From positions 1-26,449 of the forward strand of contig JAZTWW010000042.1 in assembly GCA_045636065.1 (NCBI GenBank): a DNA stretch of 26,449 bases, given 5' to 3'. The notes beneath the pieces were generated by a model. That model did no database searches. It was not told the DNA's origin and saw only the letters and a program-made list of their open reading frames with translations. The position numbers were made by a program, and so were the translations under genes. Source of the stretch: RGIG5050 sp045636065 (GTDB lineage: Bacteria > Verrucomicrobiota > Kiritimatiellia > RFP12 > UBA1067). Shown piece after piece: positions 22,096 through 26,449 of this stretch; the stretch's first letter is position 1; the number at the start of each line of letters is the position of its first letter.

Positions 22096-24711
22096 ATGAG
22101 CAAACTTATGATTGTGGAGTCTCCCGCCAAAGCCAAGACGATCGGGAAGTACCTTGGCGGCGACTTCAAGGTTCTTGCCAGCGTGGGGCACGTGCGCGAC
22201 CTGCCGAAGAAGGGCGGGCTTTCGATTAAGATCGACGAGGATCGCGCCAACCCCGGCGATTGGACGTTCACGCCCACCTACGAGGTCAGCGACGACAAGG
22301 AGAAGGTTGTCCAGGAGTTGAGGAAGGCCGCGAAATCGGCGGACGAGATATACCTCGCGCCCGACCCTGACCGCGAAGGGGAGGCGATAGCGTGGCACCT
22401 TAGCGAAGTCCTATCCGCCGCCACCAAGGGGAAGAAGGTCTACCGCGTAACGTACAACGAAATCACCAAGAACGCCGTCTCGAACGCCATCGCGCACCCG
22501 GGCGAAATAGACATGAAGCGCGTCGACGCCCAGCAGGCGAGGCGCATCCTCGACAGGCTCGTCGGCTTCCAGGTGAGCCCGATGCTCTGGAAGTACTTGA
22601 ACTACGGAAGGTTCCTCTCCGCCGGGCGCGTACAGAGCGCTGCCTTGAGGATACTCGTGGAGCGCGAGCGCGAGATATCGGCGTTCGTCCCCGAGACGTA
22701 TTTCGTCATGGGTGTCGAGGCGCGCAAGGAGCCGCGCTCGCAGCCGTTCACGGCGAAGCTCTCGCGCTACGACGGCGCGAAGCCCAAGATCGGCACGGCC
22801 GTTGAGGCGCAGATGATAATAGCCGACCTCGACGGCTCCGGACTGAGGGTCGTAAAGGTGAAGGACCTTCCAAAGACGCGCCATGCGCCGCCGCCTTTCA
22901 CCACGTCCACCTTGCAGCAGGCCGCCTCCAGTACATGCGGCTATACGCCCCATGTGACGATGTCCATAGCGCAGAAGCTCTACGAGGAAGGCCTTATAAC
23001 GTACATGCGAACCGACAGCGTGAACGTCGCCGATGTGGCGAGGGCCGCAGCCGCGAAGCTGATCGAAACGCGCTACGGGAAGGAATACCTCCCCGAGAAG
23101 CCGAACATCTACCGGAGCAAGGCGGGAAGCCAGGGCGCGCACGAAGCGATCCGCCCGACGGACGTCACGAAGCTCCCGGGCGCGATGGACCTTGAACCCA
23201 GGATGCTCAAGCTCTACGATCTCATCTGGAAGCGCTTCATGGCAAGCCAGATGGGCGAGGCGAAGCTTTCCTTGAGGACAGTCGAGATAGAGGCGGAGAA
23301 GCCCGGTCTCAGGCACTCGTACCTCTTTACGGCAAGCATGACGACCGTCCTTTTCGACGGTTGGCTCAGGGCGAGCGGCGCGGGCTGCATCCAGAAGCGC
23401 AAGGCCGTCACCGAGGAGAGCGAGGATGGCGACGAGGTCGACGCGCTGCCGCCGCTAGAGGAGGGCGACAGCCTCATCGCCGGCCGTTGGCTCAGCGAAG
23501 AGCGCCAGACGAAGCCGCCGCCAAGGTTCAGCGAGGCGAGCCTCGTCAAGGCCCTTGAGGAGAACGGCGTCGGCAGGCCGTCCACCTATGCCGCGACGAT
23601 CGAGGTGCTGGTAAACCGCCAGTACGCCGAGCGCAAGGAGAGGCAGCTCGTGCCGACGCAGCGCGGCATGGACGTGAACGACTGGCTCGTATCGAAGATG
23701 GGCGATCTCTTCAATGTCGGCTACACCGCCGAGATGGAGGCCGAGCTAGACAAGGTCGAGGAGGGCGACGAGAAGGGCGATGCGATGCTAAGCCGCTTCT
23801 TCCGCAAGTTCCAGCAGTGGCTCAAGGGCGCGAAGGAGCCGCCGCCCCCGACGGAGAAGTTCACGGCGCTCTTTGACCTTCTCTCGAACGTCAAGGAGTG
23901 GAAGGAGCCTGTCACCATGGGCAAGCGCACCTTCTCCGACGAGCTCTTCGTCGACAGCGTCAAGGAGCAGATCGCCGAAGGCCGTCCCGTGAGCGAAAAG
24001 CAGCTTTCGGCACTCGTGAAGCTCGCCATCGCCTACCGCGACCAGATCCCCGACGGCGAGATGCGCCTTATAGACCTCGGCTGGGGGCTTGAGCTAGACA
24101 AGGTGAAGAACGCCCCGAGCGAAGAGCTGGTCAAGTGGTGCTTCCATACGATAGACCGCATAGGCGGCATGGACAAGAACCCGTTCCTCAACAGCCTGCG
24201 CGAGCAGGTGGACCGCGGAAGGCTTCTCACGCAGAAGCAGTTCATCATCCTCGCGAAGAGCGTCGGCGAGAACTCCGGTTCGCTCCCCGACGGCGAAGCC
24301 GTCCGCGCACGCCTCGCGCCGTACGTGGGAGGCGAGTTCGAGACGGCCCCGACGGATCCCGCCGTCCCCGAGCTCCTTTCGCTCGTTCAGCACATCAAGG
24401 AGTGGAAGGAGCCCTTGAAGCGCGGAAGGCGCGTCTACAACGACAAGGACTTCGCCACAAGCCTCGGCGAGCAGTACGCGAGAAGGAAGTCCCTGAGCCC
24501 GAGGCAGGCGCACGCCCTGAGGCGCATCCTCTACAACTACCGCGACCAGATCCCCGATTTCGACAAGATCGCCGCAAGGCTTGAGATCGACAAGGCCCCG
24601 AGCCGGGAGAAGACGCTCAGCATCGAGGCGAGCGCCGAGGCGGACGCCAAGGCCGCAGCGCGCGCCGACGCCCGCAGGATGCGCCGCGCGAAGGCGAGGC
24701 GCCAGGGCTGA
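22096..24711 (+). CDS. topA: DNA topoisomerase I with an unusual C-terminal repeat region
   Basis: Type IA topoisomerase that relaxes negative supercoils, opposing gyrase. The protein is 871 aa. The TOPRIM domain has Glu8 in IVESPAKAKTIG and Asp90, Asp92, Glu94 in APDPDREGEAIAWH. The gate domain has SAGRVQSAALR, the nucleophile Tyr303 in ITYMRTDSV, GAHEAIRPTD, and VGRPSTYA. Beyond about residue 580 it departs from standard enzymes: no Cys4 zinc ribbons are present. Instead three repeat units of about 80-90 residues occur, marked by EQ at 624-625, 703-704 and 792-793 and by EWKEP at 601-605 and 769-773. A basic Ala/Arg-rich tail closes the protein. GGAGGG lies 5 nt before the ATG. Own promoter; the stop overlaps the recombinase start by 1 bp. 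Confidence 0.95.
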   Translation: MSKLMIVESPAKAKTIGKYLGGDFKVLASVGHVRDLPKKGGLSIKIDEDRANPGDWTFTPTYEVSDDKEKVVQELRKAAKSADEIYLAPDPDREGEAIAWHLSEVLSAATKGKKVYRVTYNEITKNAVSNAIAHPGEIDMKRVDAQQARRILDRLVGFQVSPMLWKYLNYGRFLSAGRVQSAALRILVEREREISAFVPETYFVMGVEARKEPRSQPFTAKLSRYDGAKPKIGTAVEAQMIIADLDGSGLRVVKVKDLPKTRHAPPPFTTSTLQQAASSTCGYTPHVTMSIAQKLYEEGLITYMRTDSVNVADVARAAAAKLIETRYGKEYLPEKPNIYRSKAGSQGAHEAIRPTDVTKLPGAMDLEPRMLKLYDLIWKRFMASQMGEAKLSLRTVEIEAEKPGLRHSYLFTASMTTVLFDGWLRASGAGCIQKRKAVTEESEDGDEVDALPPLEEGDSLIAGRWLSEERQTKPPPRFSEASLVKALEENGVGRPSTYAATIEVLVNRQYAERKERQLVPTQRGMDVNDWLVSKMGDLFNVGYTAEMEAELDKVEEGDEKGDAMLSRFFRKFQQWLKGAKEPPPPTEKFTALFDLLSNVKEWKEPVTMGKRTFSDELFVDSVKEQIAEGRPVSEKQLSALVKLAIAYRDQIPDGEMRLIDLGWGLELDKVKNAPSEELVKWCFHTIDRIGGMDKNPFLNSLREQVDRGRLLTQKQFIILAKSVGENSGSLPDGEAVRARLAPYVGGEFETAPTDPAVPELLSLVQHIKEWKEPLKRGRRVYNDKDFATSLGEQYARRKSLSPRQAHALRRILYNYRDQIPDFDKIAARLEIDKAPSREKTLSIEASAEADAKAAARADARRMRRAKARRQG

Positions 24712-25682
24712 TGCCGGCTCCGGCGGCAAATCCGGCGGCGCGCGACGATGCCCTCGTCATGTCGTTCCGCAGCCATCTGCTCGGCGAATCGAACGCGAGC
24801 AACCTCACCGTTGCCGGCTACGAGCAGGACATATCCCAGTTCGTGGCGTTCAGGTGGGGCCGGCGCGCGCCGGGCCCGTATCCGTGGGGCTCCGTTACGG
24901 GCGAGGACGCGAAGGGGTATCTGATGGCCTTCGCACGCGCGGGTGCAAAGCCATCCACGACGAGGCGCAAGATCGCGAGCATGCGAAGCTTCTTCCGCTA
25001 TCTCGTGAGGGAAGGGCTTGTCAAGGAGGATCCGTTCGGGGCGATACGCGGCCCCAGGCAGGAGAAGCCTCTTCCGAAGGTCTTCTCCGCCGCCGACGTG
25101 AAACGCTTCCTGGAGGCGCCTCTTACCGAGCTTAGGCAGCGGAGGAAGGCCGGCGCAGAAATTGCCCCCGTTGCGCAGTACGTGTACCTGAGGGACTCGG
25201 CGCTTTTCGAGTTTCTCTATTCGACTGGATGCCGCATAAGCGAGGCGACTAACCTCGCATGGCACTCGATAGATTTCGACAGCGCATCGCTGAGGGTCAT
25301 CGGCAAGGGCTCGAAGGAGAGGCTGTGCCTTCTCGGGGAGCCTGCCGTCGACGCGCTAAAGCGCATGCGCGAGGCGGCGGCGCAGGTGGGCGAATCGGGC
25401 GACGATGCGCCCGTATTCCTCAATTCGCACGGCACGGCGCTTTCGCCGAGGGATGCGCAGAGGCGGATGAAAAGGTGGCTTGCGATAGCGGATCTTCCGC
25501 TCGATCTCACGCCCCACAAGCTGAGGCACAGTTTCGCGACGCACCTTCTCGACGCCGGGGCCGACCTGCGGACGGTCCAGGAGATGCTCGGACATGCGTC
25601 CGTCGCGACGACGCAGATATACACCCACGTGAGCGTAGAGCGTTTGAAAGACATCTACGCCGAGGCGCATCCGCGCGCATAG
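24711..25682 (+). CDS. xer: Xer-type tyrosine recombinase (XerC/XerD family)
   Basis: Site-specific recombinase that resolves chromosome dimers at dif with FtsK. The protein is 323 aa. The N-terminal SAM-like core-binding domain (about residues 12-110) includes RRKIASMRSFFRYLVREG. The catalytic domain has the full set of active residues: Arg175 (STGCRISEATNL), Lys199 (GKGSKERL), His269 and Arg272 (PHKLRHSFATHLL), His295 (LGHASVATTQ) and nucleophile Tyr304 (IYTHV). The ending AEAHPRA is typical of Xer proteins rather than phage integrases. About 20 extra residues (around 139-159) lie before the catalytic core. XerC and XerD cannot be told apart from this sequence alone. The ATG overlaps the topA stop (TGATG). 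Confidence 0.92.
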   Translation: MPAPAANPAARDDALVMSFRSHLLGESNASNLTVAGYEQDISQFVAFRWGRRAPGPYPWGSVTGEDAKGYLMAFARAGAKPSTTRRKIASMRSFFRYLVREGLVKEDPFGAIRGPRQEKPLPKVFSAADVKRFLEAPLTELRQRRKAGAEIAPVAQYVYLRDSALFEFLYSTGCRISEATNLAWHSIDFDSASLRVIGKGSKERLCLLGEPAVDALKRMREAAAQVGESGDDAPVFLNSHGTALSPRDAQRRMKRWLAIADLPLDLTPHKLRHSFATHLLDAGADLRTVQEMLGHASVATTQIYTHVSVERLKDIYAEAHPRA

Positions 25683-25703
25683 CGGTTTTTCGGAGGTGGC
25701 GAT

Positions 25704-26051
25704 ATGCCCAAGGGGAAGACATTGGCAGAGTACGATCTGCATAGAAGGGGGATGCGAGTCGACGAGGCCCTTGCGCTTCTTGAAAGGGTCGTTTCGCAGG
25801 AGCGCGGCTCCGGTTCGGTCGTCTCGGTCGTTACCGGGTACGGTTCCACCGGAGGGACGGCTATGATCAAGGAGGCCGTGCTTGCAAAGTGCGCCGAGTA
25901 CGCGAGGCTCAACCACATAAGGGGATATCTTGACGGCGAGTACGCCGGGGATCCTTTCTCGTTCGAGGCTCTCTCCTTCCCGGATCTCTGGGTCCTTCCC
26001 CCCGCCGCCAAGCGCAGCCCCAATCCCGGCGTCGTGTACATTGCGCTATAA
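25704..26051 (+). CDS. Stand-alone Smr-domain protein
   Basis: Predicted 115-aa protein consisting mainly of an Smr (small MutS-related) domain, a fold that binds or nicks DNA or RNA; stand-alone bacterial members such as SmrB cleave mRNA at collided ribosomes. Visible family features are the N-terminal DLH (Asp11-His13), the EAL helix and VTGYGSTGGTAMIKEAV, equivalent to the GxGxxxG loop. The usual glycine after DLH is replaced by Arg (DLHRRG). There is no MutS2 part. GGAGG (25692-25696) lies 7 nt before the ATG. It follows xer by 21 bp and is the last gene before the repeat region. Which nucleic acid it acts on is unknown. Confidence 0.8.
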   Translation: MPKGKTLAEYDLHRRGMRVDEALALLERVVSQERGSGSVVSVVTGYGSTGGTAMIKEAVLAKCAEYARLNHIRGYLDGEYAGDPFSFEALSFPDLWVLPPAAKRSPNPGVVYIAL

Positions 26052-26086
26052 CCCCCCGCCAAAGGATTGGAAGAAGGGATGTTTTA

Positions 26087-26180
26087 GAAGAAGGGATATA
26101 AGCGATAAACGCGATATAAGCGATAAATCCGATGAATGGGCTTTGAATGGAAGAAGGGATATAAGCGATAAATCCGATAG
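26087..26180 (+). repeat. Left arm: 9-bp-phased minisatellite
   Basis: Ten consecutive nonamers are in register from 26091 to 26180, built on AAGCGATAA (26100-26108, 26118-26126, 26163-26171) with relatives AAGGGATAT, ACGCGATAT and ATCCGATGA/ATCCGATAG. A 23-bp exact repeat occurs at 26087-26109 and 26150-26172; the copies are 63 bp, or seven units, apart. The arm is the imperfect reverse complement of the right arm. Confidence 0.85.
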
Positions 26181-26200
26181 TTGGGCAGCCATATCACCAG

Positions 26201-26366
26201 ATCTATCGCTCTCATCCCACTTCCCCATCCAATCATCAGATATATCGCTATTATCGCTCTTGCCCATCCACAGCCAATTCGCCGGATATATCGCTTTAAT
26301 CCCTTCGCCCATCCAAGTCCATTCATTGGATTTATCGCTTCCATCGCTTTTATCGCTTTTATCCCT
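26201..26366 (-). repeat. Right arm: inverted copies of the 9-bp minisatellite in four longer units
   Basis: The same motif appears in reverse orientation. Four units begin with (A/T)TATCGCT at 26201, 26240, 26286 and 26330 (spacing 39, 46 and 44 bp), most followed by CCCATCCA. The last unit contains four perfect tandem nonamers (26331-26366: TTTATCGCT, TCCATCGCT, TTTATCGCT, TTTATCCCT). Read in reverse, 26309-26366 matches 26092-26150 at about 51 of 58 positions, so the two arms could pair. Confidence 0.8.
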
Positions 26367-26449
26367 TCCCCAAAAATCGCTTTCTCCAACACATCCCCCA
26401 TCCACGACAATGCCACCTACCAATTCGCTTCACTTTCCACTTGAGAATC

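Larger units (their letters stand above)
26052..26449. other. Right-edge non-coding stretch occupied by a minisatellite element
   Basis: No gene is supported after the Smr stop. The stretch is AT-richer than the genes and is dominated by the 9-bp-phased repeats described at 26087-26180 and 26201-26366. The last ~50 bp (26400-26449) show no recognisable feature. No intrinsic terminator for the topA operon was seen between 26052 and 26086. Confidence 0.7.

Noticed and set aside
24711..25682. Phage or integron integrase at an attachment site
   Set aside because: Sequence and length fit housekeeping Xer (HPRA ending), it is coupled to topA, and no phage genes or att-like repeats are nearby.
26087..26366. 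CRISPR array
   Set aside because: Repeats are 9-bp tandem units in both orientations with no unique spacers of regular length and no cas genes.
26046..26423. Minus-strand frame of 125 codons with SDKSDGSDKS-like repeats, and other open frames in the same place
   Set aside because: A 9-bp repeat without stops leaves several frames open at once; the peptide repeats simply mirror the DNA repeat.

Overview
The window is a compact, GC-rich, bacterial chromosomal segment with an outer-membrane (Gram-negative) flavour: an LpxL/HtrB-type acyltransferase and ExbB/ExbD-like proteins are present. It carries 21 protein genes and two tRNA genes, almost all on the + strand and packed into operons with 1-25 bp overlaps (ATGA, GTGA and TGATG junctions). 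Gene content, frequent AGG arginine codons and the 9-bp-phased repeat at the right end would fit a member of the PVC superphylum, perhaps a gut Kiritimatiellota lineage. That assignment is inference; no rRNA or other decisive marker is visible. Apart from the repeat at the right edge there is no insertion sequence, prophage or CRISPR array.

Layout. 1-254 holds no convincing gene and ends in a sigma70-type promoter. 342-3101 is a small operon: M18 aminopeptidase, EamA-type transporter, small two-TM protein. The last gene overlaps tail-to-tail with a minus-strand family 2 glycosyltransferase (3037-4104), which lies directly behind tRNA-Gly(CCC) and tRNA-Ser(CGA); all three seem to read from one minus-strand promoter. 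Back to back with it, a near-consensus promoter drives ilvE, an alkaline-phosphatase-superfamily metalloenzyme and tadA. A promoter embedded in the tadA stop drives ppdK, followed by a large secreted TPR protein, ExbB-like and ExbD-like proteins and a possible lipoprotein. 13716-22007 is a gyrB-led operon: gyrB, UvrD-like helicase, lipid A acyltransferase-like protein, a FolK-UbiA fusion, secreted thermonuclease, epmA. 22096-26051 is topA, a Xer recombinase and a stand-alone Smr protein. 26070-26400 is a non-coding, 9-bp-periodic, imperfect inverted-repeat element.

Functional themes. DNA topology and chromosome maintenance (gyrB, uvrD, topA, xer, smr) dominate the right half. Central metabolism (ilvE, ppdK, folK) and translation fidelity (tadA, epmA, two tRNAs) are interspersed. 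The most unusual items are: (i) a single reading frame joining HPPK (FolK) to a UbiA-type membrane prenyltransferase; (ii) a topoisomerase I whose C-terminus has three ~80-90-residue repeats and no cysteine zinc ribbons; (iii) an ExbB/ExbD-like pair in which the usual charged transmembrane residues appear to be missing from both partners, sandwiched between a TPR protein and a possible lipoprotein; (iv) the inverted 9-bp minisatellite. Motif residue numbers were counted by hand from the chosen starts.
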